The notes: generated by a model not told the origin, from the sequence alone. A stretch of DNA of 54,966 bases from JBBRNH01 sp038230415 (GCA_038230415.1 JBBRNH010000032.1:1-54966), one strand, 5' to 3'; counted from the stretch's first letter, positions 16,886 to 26,558 are shown. A program made the numbers and translations.

Positions 16886-18202
16886 TTATTCGGCCTTAAC
16901 TGTCTCTCTTCCAATTGAATAATAGGTGTAACCCTGTTCGCGCATCGTCTCCAACTCATACACATTACGTCCGTCGAAGATGACCTTGTTTTTGAGCAGC
17001 AGGTTCATCTTGTCGAAGTCGGGGGTGCGGAACAACGGCCATTCGGTCATAATCAGCAGCGCGTCGGCATCATCAAGAGCTGCGTATGAGGTGTGGGCGT
17101 AGGTGATCTGGTTGCCCAGAACCTCGCGCACATTGTCCATCGCTTCGGGGTCGTAGGCGGTCACGTTCGCGCCTTCGGCCAGCAACGCCCGGATGTTATC
17201 GAGTGCCGGAGCTTCCCGAATATCGTCGGTGTAGGGTTTAAAGGCTAAGCCCCAAACGGCAATGGTTTTGCCCGATAAATCGCCGTTGAAGTAGGCTTTA
17301 ATCATCGGTAGCAGCCTGGTTTTTTGCCGTTCATTCACCGCCATCACCGAGTGCAATACCTGAAAATCATACTGAAAATCTTTGGCGGTTTTGGCGAGTG
17401 CCTGCACGTCTTTCGGGAAACAACTGCCGCCGTAGCCGATGCCCGCAAACAAAAACCGCTTGCCAATCCGGCTATCCGTGCCGATGCCCCGCCGGATTGC
17501 ATCCACGTCGGCCCCGGCCAATTCGCAGAGGTTGGCAATCTCGTTCATGAACGTAATCTTGGTTGCCAGAAACGCATTGGCGGCATATTTGGTCATCTCT
17601 GCCGAGCGTTCGTCCATGTAAATAATGGGGTTGCCTTGCCGCACGAGGGGTGCGTAGAGCTTGTTCATCAGCGACTTAGCCTTTTCTGACTTCGTGCCGA
17701 TCACCACGCGGTCGGGCTTCATGAAGTCTTCAACGGCTACGCCTTCGCGCAGGAATTCGGGGTTCGACACTACGTCGAAATCAACTTTAGCATTTTTGGC
17801 GATGCCCGCGTGAACCTTTTCGGCGGTGCCGACGGGAACGGTACTTTTGTCAATGATGACTGTGTAATGGTCGAGAATCGGGCCGAGGTCGTCGGCTACT
17901 TTCAGGATGTATTTCAGGTCGGCAGAGCCATCTTCGCCGGGGGGCGTGGGCAGGGCCAGAAAAATCACGTCGGCTCCTTTGATGCCTTCGGCGAGGTTGG
18001 TGGTGAATTTGAGCCGCCCTTCTTCCACGTTGCGGTAAAACAACACGTCGAGACCCGGCTCGAAAATGGGGATAATACCGTTGTTGAGTTTTTCGACTTT
18101 GCGAACATCAATGTCCACGCACGTGACCTGGTTGCCCGTTTCGGCAAAGCACGTTCCCGTAACTAAGCCAACGTAACCCGTTCCTACGACTGCTAATTTC
18201 AT
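16886..18202 (-). CDS. ugd: UDP-glucose 6-dehydrogenase
   Basis: Oxidises UDP-glucose to UDP-glucuronate with two NAD+. The 438-residue length fits the bacterial family. The Rossmann start is LAVVGTGYVGLVTGTCFAET; the catalytic Cys is in GYGGSCFPKDVQAL; VVSNPEFLREGVAVEDF and AFKPYTDDIREAPAL are further signatures. Its product is the substrate of the uxs gene that follows on the same strand after a repeat hairpin, so the two probably form a UDP-xylose pathway. The 129 bp upstream show no clear promoter box. Confidence 0.96.
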   Translation of the reverse strand: MKLAVVGTGYVGLVTGTCFAETGNQVTCVDIDVRKVEKLNNGIIPIFEPGLDVLFYRNVEEGRLKFTTNLAEGIKGADVIFLALPTPPGEDGSADLKYILKVADDLGPILDHYTVIIDKSTVPVGTAEKVHAGIAKNAKVDFDVVSNPEFLREGVAVEDFMKPDRVVIGTKSEKAKSLMNKLYAPLVRQGNPIIYMDERSAEMTKYAANAFLATKITFMNEIANLCELAGADVDAIRRGIGTDSRIGKRFLFAGIGYGGSCFPKDVQALAKTAKDFQYDFQVLHSVMAVNERQKTRLLPMIKAYFNGDLSGKTIAVWGLAFKPYTDDIREAPALDNIRALLAEGANVTAYDPEAMDNVREVLGNQITYAHTSYAALDDADALLIMTEWPLFRTPDFDKMNLLLKNKVIFDGRNVYELETMREQGYTYYSIGRETVKAE

Positions 18203-18331
18203 GTTGGTTGTATTTCGTGAAGAGTACTCAAAGCGGGTTGGACTATTTTCTGAACAGCCGCATCACCACGTGGCAAAAGTAGCAGTTTTCCGGGAAACCG
18301 GGGCGGTTGTCTGCTATTCCACGCCGTAATC

Positions 18332-19936
18332 CTATTTCCGTGCCACCTGCCGCCCGCGTCGGCGGGGTATAAACAAGGCTTCGAGGGCTTCGATACGGGC
18401 GTTGGCTTGTTGCATCTGCGTCTCATTCTGTCGGATGTGGGCTTCGTTATCGGCCAATCTTACTTTCAGTGCTTCATTCTCGCGCACCAACGCCTGCACC
18501 CCGGCGAAGGTGACACCCGCAAAATCGTGGCTGTAAATGAGCGTGTCGCAGCCGATTTGCCCCAGCCCGTCGTGGCCGAAAGCTGCGTAGAAATCCTGCG
18601 CCATTGGCCCGTAGTGCCGAATCTCTGGTTGCCCTTTGTAGTTCCAGCTTGATAGTTTCATGGCGTTGATTTTACGCAGCACTTCCGCATGGTTCATCGG
18701 CAGCAGGCGTTCTTTCCGGGTCGAATCGGAGATAACACTCCAGGAGTTTTGCCCCGCGGCAATCTGAACCCCCGTCCGGGTAGTATTGCCAGAGGTCATC
18801 AGGTAGTAGCCAGCACGAAAGCGTGCTACGAACAAGTTAGGAATGTCATTAATGGTCGTTCCCTGACCCGTCGGGTCAGCATCGCCAATGGCAAACGCAC
18901 CGGGTGCAGTACTGGGAATCGAAACCTTATACCCCATCGCCGTTGAATAGTCACCGCTCGCGGTATTAAAACCGCCCATTGCTGTTGATATCGCACCACT
19001 GGCAGTATTCAAACCGCCCATTGCCGTTGAATAGGCACCACTGGCGGCATTACGTGAACCCATTGCCGTTGAATAATCGCCACTGGCAGTATTAGTTTCC
19101 CCCATTGCCGTTGACGCGTAGCCACTGGTCGTACTTCGATACCCTACTGCCGTTGACGCGTATCCACTGGCGATAGTGTTCTGCCCCGTTGCTGTTGAAT
19201 AGTCGCCGGTGGCACTATTGAAATACCCCAATGCTACCGAACTATACCCACTGGCGGTATTGGCAAGGCCGAGGGCCGTCGAATAATTCCCGGCCCGTTG
19301 GTCGGCACCCGTTAGCAAGTATCCACTCAACAGCGACCCTCTCCGGGCATCGAACCGGAAGGCATTAAACTGAAAGGGGTCGCCGGGCGTAGGCAGCGCA
19401 CCCGGCACCACCGTTACGGCCCGCCACCGTAGCCGGAAACCGCGCCCAACGGTGGTGTTGCCATTTGCCTGAAACCGTACCGTAAAGCTGGAACCGGCTA
19501 CCAAAAAAGTCTCGGGCAAGGTTGCGCCTGAAAACGTCAGCGCGGCTCCGTTAATATCGGTAATGGTCAGCAAATCAGCACCGGCTTCGGTATCGAAATC
19601 CTCAAACACGATTTCGAAGCCCGAAACACCAGCGTTGCTAACCTGTTGTGAGCAGGTTAAACTGGCGGGGTAGTTACTGTCTCCGCCGGGGTCTTTCAGA
19701 ATGCCGGCCTGGGCAGTCAAGGTAGGCGGAGAACCCGCACAGCTCAGCGTGTTGATGCTGGCGTTGGGGTCGGCGGTGGTGAGCGTATATTTCTGCTGGA
19801 TGAGCAGCCCGTTACGGGTATAAACCTCAAAATCTTGCCGGGGCGTAACGCCAGCGGGGGAGTTAAACCCAATCTGGGCGTGGGCGGCTGGCAACAGGGC
19901 CAGCAGCAGCAGGGGAAGCGATAGACCGTATTTCAT
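18332..19936 (-). CDS. CUB / YadA-head / S74 chaperone surface protein
   Basis: A 534-residue exported protein with an unusual domain order. A signal peptide (MKYGLSLPLLLLALLPAAHA) is followed by a short QIGFN start and a CUB-like domain at about 66-175 (CAGSPPTLTAQAGILKDPGG, FEIVFEDFDTEAGADLL). Residues 217-336 are 14-residue YadA-head (Hep_Hag) repeats such as DYSTAMGSRNAASG. From about residue 403 comes a peptidase S74 intramolecular chaperone (SDSTRKERLLPMNHAEVLRK, HYGPMAQDFYAAFG), with Ser and Lys available for self-cleavage. The end is a short coiled coil (ENEALKVRLADNEAH) and a basic tail RRRGRQVARK. I infer a trimeric surface fibre, as both head repeats and S74 domains trimerise. No T9SS sorting domain is seen. 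Confidence 0.85.
   Translation of the reverse strand: MKYGLSLPLLLLALLPAAHAQIGFNSPAGVTPRQDFEVYTRNGLLIQQKYTLTTADPNASINTLSCAGSPPTLTAQAGILKDPGGDSNYPASLTCSQQVSNAGVSGFEIVFEDFDTEAGADLLTITDINGAALTFSGATLPETFLVAGSSFTVRFQANGNTTVGRGFRLRWRAVTVVPGALPTPGDPFQFNAFRFDARRGSLLSGYLLTGADQRAGNYSTALGLANTASGYSSVALGYFNSATGDYSTATGQNTIASGYASTAVGYRSTTSGYASTAMGETNTASGDYSTAMGSRNAASGAYSTAMGGLNTASGAISTAMGGFNTASGDYSTAMGYKVSIPSTAPGAFAIGDADPTGQGTTINDIPNLFVARFRAGYYLMTSGNTTRTGVQIAAGQNSWSVISDSTRKERLLPMNHAEVLRKINAMKLSSWNYKGQPEIRHYGPMAQDFYAAFGHDGLGQIGCDTLIYSHDFAGVTFAGVQALVRENEALKVRLADNEAHIRQNETQMQQANARIEALEALFIPRRRGRQVARK
18929..19288 (-). repeat. 42-bp tandem repeats encoding YadA-head units
   Basis: Eight full units and one partial unit of 14 codons each lie inside the surface-protein gene, with consensus (D/A)YSTAMG-x2-NTASG. 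DNA similarity between units is highest at the C-terminal end of the array, which suggests recent expansion there. Unit number may vary between strains. Confidence 0.85.
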
Positions 19937-20164
19937 TTAGGAACGGGTAAAGGGTTGTTAATCAGTAAAGTTATCGGTAAACAGAGGGAGAACATGACCG
20001 TTCAATAAAGGCCGCCGTCGCGGTGGTCAAGGTGCCAAACACACCGTACACGTTCGGCCCGTTTTTTGCCTGTTCTTAATCCGATAACAAGGCCATGCCG
20101 TAAGTCGTTATGTAAGTAGCGATACGTCATCAACACATAACATACGCCTAAACCAACAGACATC

Positions 20165-21307
20165 ATGGTAGCTGAATATATTGATAATCAGGAACTCATC
20201 ACGCAGTCCGTCCGTGATTTTGCCGACGTAACCATCCGGCCCCACGTTCGGGAATGGGACGAAGCCCAGCATTTTCCGCTCGAACTGTTCCGGCAATTGG
20301 GCGACCTCGGCCTGATGGGAATGCTCGTGCCGGAGCAATACGGCGGGGCCGGTCTCGGCTACCGTGAATACATGACCGCCATCGTCGAACTATCGCGGGT
20401 GTGCGGAGCCGTTGGCCTGTCGATGGCCGCGCATAACTCGCTCTGCACCAACCATATTCTGATGTTTGGCAATGAAAGTCAAAAGAAACAGTGGTTGCCC
20501 CGCCTTGCCTCCGGCGAATGGATTGGTGCCTGGGGCCTGACCGAACCCAACACGGGTTCTGACGCGGGCAATATGCGGACAACTGCCGTGCAAACCGCCA
20601 ACGGTGACTGGCTGCTGAACGGCGCGAAAAACTTTATCACCCACGGGCGCACCGGCCACGTGGCCGTTGTGATTGCCCGCACCGGCGAGCCAAACACGCC
20701 CCACAACGCTACGGCTTTTGTGGTGGAGCGCGGCACGGCGGGCTTTGCCGGGGGCCGAAAAGAAGATAAACTCGGTATGCGGGCCTCCGAAACCGCCGAG
20801 ATGCTGTTTGACGACTGCCGTATCCCGGATGCCAACCGGCTTGGTGCGGTGGGTAACGGCTTTGTGCAATCGCTGAAAATTTTGGACGGTGGCCGCATCT
20901 CCATTGCCTCGCTGAGTTTGGGCATTGCGCTCGGTGCATACGATGCGGCCCTTGCCTACGCCAAAGAACGCCACCAATTCGGCCAGCCGATTGCTCATTT
21001 TCAGGCCATTGGCTTCAAACTCGCCGACCTTGCCACCGACATCGAAGCGGCCCGGCTGCTGACCGAACAGGCCGCCGATTTGAAAGACGCGGGTAAACCC
21101 GTTACCAAAGAATCGGCGATGGCGAAGCTATTTGCGTCGGAAGTAGCGGTGAAAACAGCGACCGAAGCCATCCAGATTTTTGGCGGCTACGGCTACACCA
21201 AAGATTATCCGGTGGAGAAGTTTTACCGCGATGCCAAACTCTGCACCATTGGCGAAGGCACGAGCGAGATTCAGAAATTGGTGATTTCGCGCCAGATTTT
21301 GCGGTAG
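20165..21307 (+). CDS. acyl-CoA dehydrogenase, short-chain type
   Basis: A 380-residue FAD enzyme that introduces the alpha-beta double bond into acyl-CoA. Signatures: ACAD mid-domain WGLTEPNTGSDAGNMRT, the KLGMRASETAEMLFDDCRIP segment, RHQFGQPIAHFQ and the C-terminal GGYGYTKDYPVEKFYRDAK. The catalytic base should be the Glu of IGEGTSEIQ, the position used in short-chain and butyryl-CoA dehydrogenases. It appears monocistronic; the 228 bp upstream (19937-20164) contain no other gene and no clear promoter match. Chain-length preference is inferred only from the catalytic Glu position. Confidence 0.94.
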   Translation: MVAEYIDNQELITQSVRDFADVTIRPHVREWDEAQHFPLELFRQLGDLGLMGMLVPEQYGGAGLGYREYMTAIVELSRVCGAVGLSMAAHNSLCTNHILMFGNESQKKQWLPRLASGEWIGAWGLTEPNTGSDAGNMRTTAVQTANGDWLLNGAKNFITHGRTGHVAVVIARTGEPNTPHNATAFVVERGTAGFAGGRKEDKLGMRASETAEMLFDDCRIPDANRLGAVGNGFVQSLKILDGGRISIASLSLGIALGAYDAALAYAKERHQFGQPIAHFQAIGFKLADLATDIEAARLLTEQAADLKDAGKPVTKESAMAKLFASEVAVKTATEAIQIFGGYGYTKDYPVEKFYRDAKLCTIGEGTSEIQKLVISRQILR

Positions 21308-21358
21308 AATTCGTAATCTTGATGCAACACGGCAAACCCTACCCGCGTCTTTTGTAGT

Positions 21359-22264
21359 ATGAAAAAATCACTCACGTTCCTCACCCTGCTGCTCACGGCA
21401 GGGTTTTCGTTGTTCGGGCAAACCGAAACGCCACCGGCCACTGCTTCGGGCAAAATCAGCTACGAGGTCATGCGTCGGATAGATTTGTCGCAAATCAGGA
21501 TGGTTATTAACGGGCAGGACGTGCGGCCCGGCTCGGCAGAGGCCCCGGCAGACCTGCCCGAAGTTATCACCACCGCCCAACACCTGCTGTATAGCGGCAC
21601 ATCGGCCAAGGAGCAACGCGACCAGCAAAACACGATGATGCAGTTTCGGCGGGGTGGGCCGGGGGGAGACAACCCGCCCGGCGACCGGCCAACCCGCGCC
21701 CCCGGCGACCAAACACAGCGAATGTCTCCCCCGTTTCGGAGCGAGGTGTTTCTGAACCTAACAACGGGGCAGCGCGTGGAGGTGCTGAACGTCCGCAAGG
21801 ATTCGGTAACGCAGGAAACCTACCGCACCGACCGCGCCCTGCCCGCCCGCCCCGCCGACTGGCAGGAGACGGGCAAGACCAAAAAGATTGCGGGCTATCT
21901 CTGTAAAAAAGCAACGGCCTCCTATCAATCTCGCGGGTTGCGGGCGGGCGGGCCGGGCGGCAACCCGCCCCCACCCGCCCCCGGCCCGGCAGAACCCTAC
22001 ACCATCTGGTACACCACCGAACTGCCCTTTACCTACTCACCCGTTGCCGCCCTGACTCCCGACAGGGGCGTGGTGCTGCAAATCGAATCGGACAGCGAAT
22101 CATTCAAGGCAACAGCCGCCACCACTGAAGCCGTTGCTGCTGAGACGGTTACGCCCCCAGCAACGGCCAAAACGCTCACCAACGACGAGTTTCAGGAGCA
22201 ATCGCAGAAGGCGCGGGCCAATTTCCGCCAGCGCATGATGAACCAAATGCCGATGCCGCGTTAA
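21359..22264 (+). CDS. GLPGLI family protein with degenerate signature
   Basis: A 301-residue exported protein (signal MKKSLTFLTLLLTAGFSLFGQ). The family pattern is clear: ASGKISYEVMRRIDLSQIRM at the start, KTKKIAGYLCKKATASYQ in the middle and YTIWYTTELPFTYSPVAALT near the end. The name-giving GLPGLI hexapeptide is replaced by a Thr-Pro-Asp-Arg-Gly stretch before VVLQIES. Pro/Gly-rich insertions (RRGGPGGDNPPG, GGPGGNPPPPAPGP) are longer than usual. Family members are envelope proteins of unknown role, found near TonB-type receptors; one follows two genes downstream. It is the first gene of a three-gene plus-strand run. Confidence 0.82.
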   Translation: MKKSLTFLTLLLTAGFSLFGQTETPPATASGKISYEVMRRIDLSQIRMVINGQDVRPGSAEAPADLPEVITTAQHLLYSGTSAKEQRDQQNTMMQFRRGGPGGDNPPGDRPTRAPGDQTQRMSPPFRSEVFLNLTTGQRVEVLNVRKDSVTQETYRTDRALPARPADWQETGKTKKIAGYLCKKATASYQSRGLRAGGPGGNPPPPAPGPAEPYTIWYTTELPFTYSPVAALTPDRGVVLQIESDSESFKATAATTEAVAAETVTPPATAKTLTNDEFQEQSQKARANFRQRMMNQMPMPR

Positions 22265-22292
22265 AGAACTAACTACTAACCGACTTCTTGCC

Positions 22293-23687
22293 ATGAAAAC
22301 GCTGTCTGCTCTTGCCATTTTTCCCCTTTGCTTGCTGATTGCTCCGGCAGTTTTCGCGCAGAAGCCCGCGCCGATGCCCGCCTGGGCCAGCCGGTACGAA
22401 ACCGTGCGTCCGACCGAGAATGTGTTTATCGTGGGTAAAGGCGGCAAAATGGGCGTGGTCTCGGCTAATGGTTCATCCCTGACGAAACTGGCTTACGACA
22501 CGATTTATAATTTCAGCGAAGGCATGGCTGTTGTGGGGCGCGGCCACCGAGAAGTGAATCAGTTTGGCAAAGTGCTGGCCGATTTCAAATACGGCTACCT
22601 CAACAAAGCCGGGCGGCTGGTGGTGCCGATGAAGTATCAATTCGTAGAGAGTTTCAGCGAAGGATGGGGCGTTATTGAGTTAGCGGCAGGCTGGGATTGG
22701 AATTTCTGGTATCGGTATTTCGATAAAAATGGAAAATGTGTCCTCGCACCCAGAGTAGGGTACGGCGACCAATTTCATGGAAACATAGCTTATGTCCAGG
22801 TGCTAAAACAAGGTATGTGGATGCCACCATACAACGACGGGCGTGACAACCACGGCCATACCCAGATGTATAATGTTGATGGGGATAACATCTACGGCAA
22901 CTACATTGACCGCAAGGGCCGGTTGCTGATTCCCTGGAAATACGACACCATTGCGCCCTATTTCCCCGGCTACCTGCGGCCCGTGCGGAAGAACGGCAAA
23001 TGGGGCTTTCTGGATTCAGTAGCCAACGTTGCCATCGCCCTTCAATACGATGATATTGATGCCGACAGCGCGTTTTTCTGGCAAACGCTGCGTCGGGTGG
23101 GCATTGACGGGCGGTACGGGTTTATGAATCCCCGCACGGGCAGTCTTGCCGTTCCGCTGGCCTACCAGGATTCTAAACCCTCGCAGTCGGGATTAGTGTG
23201 GGTCAAACAGGCTGGTCGGTGGGGGTGCCTGAACAGCGCGGGCCAGGTAATCATTCCGTTTCGGTACACCGATGCCCGCCCATTCGAGCAGGGCCGGGCA
23301 GTGGTGCAGGTAGCCGACAAGCAGGGCCTTATCAACACATCGGGCCGGGTTTTGGCCCGTATCGAATACGACACGATTCTGGCTTTTCAGGAGAATCGGG
23401 CTATTGTCCGGCGTGGTGCGTTGTTCGGCTTCTTAGACGAAACGGGCAGCGAAATCATCCCGGCTGAATATGACCGGGTAAGCGCGTTCAGCAACGGGCG
23501 GGCCTTTGCCACGCGCCGGGGGTTATTTATCACCCTGAACCCGGCAGGCGAGTGGGTGACGGTGAAACTCCAGCCAATGACGCTGAAAATTCTGATTGGT
23601 GCGTTGGTGTGTCTGTTTGTGGCGGGGTTGGTGTGGTGGCGGTATCGGGCGCGGGCGGTTGACGCTACTTATCAATTACAAACCTAA
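22293..23687 (+). CDS. WG-repeat protein with C-terminal membrane anchor
   Basis: A 464-residue protein: signal peptide (MKTLSALAIFPLCLLIAPAV), about seven WG repeats, then one transmembrane helix (LKILIGALVCLFVAGLVWW) and a short basic tail. Repeat cores are GGKMGVVSANG, KNGKWGFLDS, DGRYGFMNPRTG, QAGRWGCLNSAGQVIIPF, DKQGLINTSG and ALFGFLDETG. WG (KWG) repeats form beta-structures of unknown ligand. It starts 29 bp after the GLPGLI gene and ends 28 bp before the barrel gene, so the three are probably one transcript. Sequestration of a signal or substrate at the envelope is possible but not shown. Confidence 0.85.
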   Translation: MKTLSALAIFPLCLLIAPAVFAQKPAPMPAWASRYETVRPTENVFIVGKGGKMGVVSANGSSLTKLAYDTIYNFSEGMAVVGRGHREVNQFGKVLADFKYGYLNKAGRLVVPMKYQFVESFSEGWGVIELAAGWDWNFWYRYFDKNGKCVLAPRVGYGDQFHGNIAYVQVLKQGMWMPPYNDGRDNHGHTQMYNVDGDNIYGNYIDRKGRLLIPWKYDTIAPYFPGYLRPVRKNGKWGFLDSVANVAIALQYDDIDADSAFFWQTLRRVGIDGRYGFMNPRTGSLAVPLAYQDSKPSQSGLVWVKQAGRWGCLNSAGQVIIPFRYTDARPFEQGRAVVQVADKQGLINTSGRVLARIEYDTILAFQENRAIVRRGALFGFLDETGSEIIPAEYDRVSAFSNGRAFATRRGLFITLNPAGEWVTVKLQPMTLKILIGALVCLFVAGLVWWRYRARAVDATYQLQT

Positions 23688-23714
23688 CGTAACGACTTAC
23701 TCCAGACCTTTTTC

Positions 23715-26558
23715 ATGCGCCCTGCTCAACTCATCCTTTTCGCTGTTCTCTTTCTTGCCACCGTTTCTGTTGCCCAGGCCCAGATTCGGGGAGCGGTGCT
23801 GGACTCGCTCACGCGCAAACCGCTCATGGAAGCGTCGGTGTCGTTGCTGTCGGCGCGGGATTCGTCGCTCATCACGTTCAGCATTACCGATGGCGATGGG
23901 CGGTTTAGTCTCTCGCGGGTGCCGTCGGGCAGTTACCGGCTGCTCATCACGTTTGTCGGCTACCGAAACGGCAGCAAAACCATCGTCACCACCGGGGCCG
24001 ATGCCGATGCCGGAACGGTCTGGATGCTGCCGGCTACGAAAACACTCAACGAGGTGGTTATCACGGCAGAGCGTGCGCCGGTGGCCGTTCGGGGCGACAC
24101 AACGGAGTTTAATGCCGGATCGTTCAAGACGCGGCCCAACGCGCAGGTCGAGGAGTTGCTCAAAAAACTGCCCGGCGTAGAAGTTGACCGCGACGGAAAC
24201 ATCAAGGCCCAGGGCCAAACCGTGAAAAAGGTGCTGGTGGACGGCAAACCGTTTTTTGGCGATGACCCCAAGATGGCAACCCGAAACCTCCCCGCCGACA
24301 TCGTGGATAAGATTCAGTTGTTCAGTCAGCAGTCGGAGCAGTCGCAGTTTTCGGGCGTGGACGATGGCGAGCGGAATCAAACCATCAACATCAGTACCCG
24401 GCCCGACAAACGCAAAGGCACCTTCGGCCAGCAGGCTGCCGGTATCGGCCCGGCGCAGAACGGCAACCCCGAACGCTATCAGGCGCGGGTCAGCCTCAAT
24501 CGGTTCAGTGGAGTCCGCCAACTATCGTTCATCGGGCAGGCCAACAACATCAACCAGCAAAACTTCACCGCGCAGGATATGAGCCTCGGCAATGGGCAAA
24601 ACGGGCAGGGGCGCGGGGGCGGGTTTAGCAACAACAGCGGGGGCGGCAACCAAAACGCCGTTATCCGGTCGGTACTCGGCGGGCTGAATTTTCGCGACAC
24701 CTGGAACAAAACCGACGTGGCCGCCAGCTATTTCCTGAACGACACCCGAACGCTCACCAACCAGCAAAGCCGCCGACAAACCCGCCTGACCGATAGTTCA
24801 TTCGTGACTAATCAGGGCAGTAATTCGGACAACCGGAACCAGAACCATCGGTTCAATCTCCGGCTCGAATCACGGTTGGACACGTTCACCACCCTGCGCG
24901 TGATTCCGAATTTTACGGTGTCGCGGTCGGCCTACAACAGCCAGACCAACAGCCAGACCTTCGGCACCCGCAACCAGCCGCTCAACACCAGTCTGGCAAA
25001 TTATGCCTCGACCGGAAACGGGTTATCAGGCGGGACGAACGTGTTGCTGCTGCGGAAATTCCGGCAACGGGGCCGGACGCTCTCGTTCAATTATTCGCTG
25101 AACCTCAATAACCAGACTACCAACGGCATCAACCAGTCGCAGAACAGTTTTGCCGGGAGCGAGACCACCAACCCGGCCCGGATTATCAACCAGCGCAACG
25201 ATCAGATTTCGCGCAGCATGACCAACGGCCTGACCGTCAGCTACACCCAGCCGCTGAACCTGCGCCAGACGCTGGAATTTCACTATGGGCTGTCGGCCAA
25301 CCAAAACACCTCCGACCGGGCCGTGAGTGATTTTTCGGAAGCAACCGGCAGTTATGACCGCCCGAACCGCCAGTTGACGAATCGCTTTGAGAACACATTT
25401 TTGACCAACCGAATCGGCAGCACCTGGCAAACTCGGCGGCTCAAATACAGCTACGCCGTTGGGTTCGATGTGCAGCAATCGGGCTTGGAAACCCGCAACC
25501 AAACCCGCGATACGAGTTTCACGCGGCAATACACCAATTTCCTGCCGAACGCGCTCTTTACCTACAATTTCGCCAAAAGCCGAACGCTCCGGTTTACTTA
25601 CCGCACCCGCATCAACGCGCCCTCGGTGAGCCAGTTGCAACCCGTTACGGACAACAGCAACCCGCTGAATATCAGGCTTGGCAACCCCAATCTGCGCCCC
25701 GAATTTGGGCATACGGCAACGCTGGCCTACAATAATTTTCAGGCTACCACCTCGCGGAGTTTGTTTGCGACGCTGACGGGCAGCTTGACGCAGCATAAAA
25801 TCGTGAACGCCACAACCATCAACCGCGTGGGGGCGCAAACAACCCAGCCGATTAATGTGGAAGGCAACAAGAGTGTGAGTGGCTTTGTGGCACTCGGTCG
25901 GCCCGTGCTGTTCAGGTCATTCAAGGCGAATCTGAACCTGAGAACCAACGCGGGTTACGACCGGGGGCAGAGTTTTTTGAACGGCACGGCTAATAAATCC
26001 GATTCGTGGCAACTGAGCCAGTCGGCAAGCCTGAATTCTAATTTCAACGACAAATTCGAGTTCAGCATTGGCGGGGCCATCAGCTACCAGACGGCGGTGT
26101 ATTCGCTGCAACCGACGCAGAACACCGAGTTTTTGAATCCGTCGGTGACGGCAGATGTGTATTGGCAGTTGCCGTTTCGGTTGGAGTTGCAGTCAGACGT
26201 GGCCTACCAAAGTTATGCGGGCAAATCGGCGGGGCTGAACCAGTCGTTTGCGCTGTGGAACGCGGCTATTTCGCGGCAGGTGTTCAAAAATCGGCAGGGC
26301 GAAATCAAACTATCGGTTTATGACTTGTTGAACCAGAACCGGAGTGTGGTCAGAAACGTGACCGATACCTACGTGGAGGAAGTGCAGAGCCGGGTGCTAA
26401 ACCGCTACTTTATGCTCAGTTTTGTCTATAACCTCCGCAACTTCACCGGCAACGCGCCCCAAATGCGGATGCCGGGCATGGGAGGTGAAGAACGCAGAAA
26501 CGGCGGGCAACGCCAGAATGGCGGTGGCGGTCAAGGGGGCGGGCGGCAGCGATTTTAA
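23715..26558 (+). CDS. TonB-dependent-receptor-like outer-membrane barrel protein
   Basis: A 947-residue outer-membrane protein. After the signal peptide (MRPAQLILFAVLFLATVSVA) comes a carboxypeptidase-regulatory-like domain (IRGAVLDSLTRKPLMEASVS to about residue 95), then a plug-like region with LNEVVITAERAPVAVRGDT and VEELLKKLPGVEVDRDGNIK, and a large barrel from about residue 230 of the OMP_b-brl_3 type. The end is a low-complexity Gly/Gln/Arg tail (NGGGGQGGGRQRF). No SusD partner is adjacent. A near copy of the last codons lies 370 bp downstream. The substrate is unknown. Confidence 0.9.
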   Translation: MRPAQLILFAVLFLATVSVAQAQIRGAVLDSLTRKPLMEASVSLLSARDSSLITFSITDGDGRFSLSRVPSGSYRLLITFVGYRNGSKTIVTTGADADAGTVWMLPATKTLNEVVITAERAPVAVRGDTTEFNAGSFKTRPNAQVEELLKKLPGVEVDRDGNIKAQGQTVKKVLVDGKPFFGDDPKMATRNLPADIVDKIQLFSQQSEQSQFSGVDDGERNQTINISTRPDKRKGTFGQQAAGIGPAQNGNPERYQARVSLNRFSGVRQLSFIGQANNINQQNFTAQDMSLGNGQNGQGRGGGFSNNSGGGNQNAVIRSVLGGLNFRDTWNKTDVAASYFLNDTRTLTNQQSRRQTRLTDSSFVTNQGSNSDNRNQNHRFNLRLESRLDTFTTLRVIPNFTVSRSAYNSQTNSQTFGTRNQPLNTSLANYASTGNGLSGGTNVLLLRKFRQRGRTLSFNYSLNLNNQTTNGINQSQNSFAGSETTNPARIINQRNDQISRSMTNGLTVSYTQPLNLRQTLEFHYGLSANQNTSDRAVSDFSEATGSYDRPNRQLTNRFENTFLTNRIGSTWQTRRLKYSYAVGFDVQQSGLETRNQTRDTSFTRQYTNFLPNALFTYNFAKSRTLRFTYRTRINAPSVSQLQPVTDNSNPLNIRLGNPNLRPEFGHTATLAYNNFQATTSRSLFATLTGSLTQHKIVNATTINRVGAQTTQPINVEGNKSVSGFVALGRPVLFRSFKANLNLRTNAGYDRGQSFLNGTANKSDSWQLSQSASLNSNFNDKFEFSIGGAISYQTAVYSLQPTQNTEFLNPSVTADVYWQLPFRLELQSDVAYQSYAGKSAGLNQSFALWNAAISRQVFKNRQGEIKLSVYDLLNQNRSVVRNVTDTYVEEVQSRVLNRYFMLSFVYNLRNFTGNAPQMRMPGMGGEERRNGGQRQNGGGGQGGGRQRF

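Noticed and set aside
18929..19288. Possible CRISPR-like or satellite array
   Set aside because: The 42-bp period is in frame and encodes regular 14-residue YadA-head units, without spacers.
20108..20338. Minus-strand small ORF overlapping the acyl-CoA dehydrogenase start
   Set aside because: Mostly antisense to the ACAD N-terminus; no independent support.
23697..24521. Minus-strand open frame opposite the 5' part of the barrel gene
   Set aside because: Shadow of the barrel coding sequence; no known domain.
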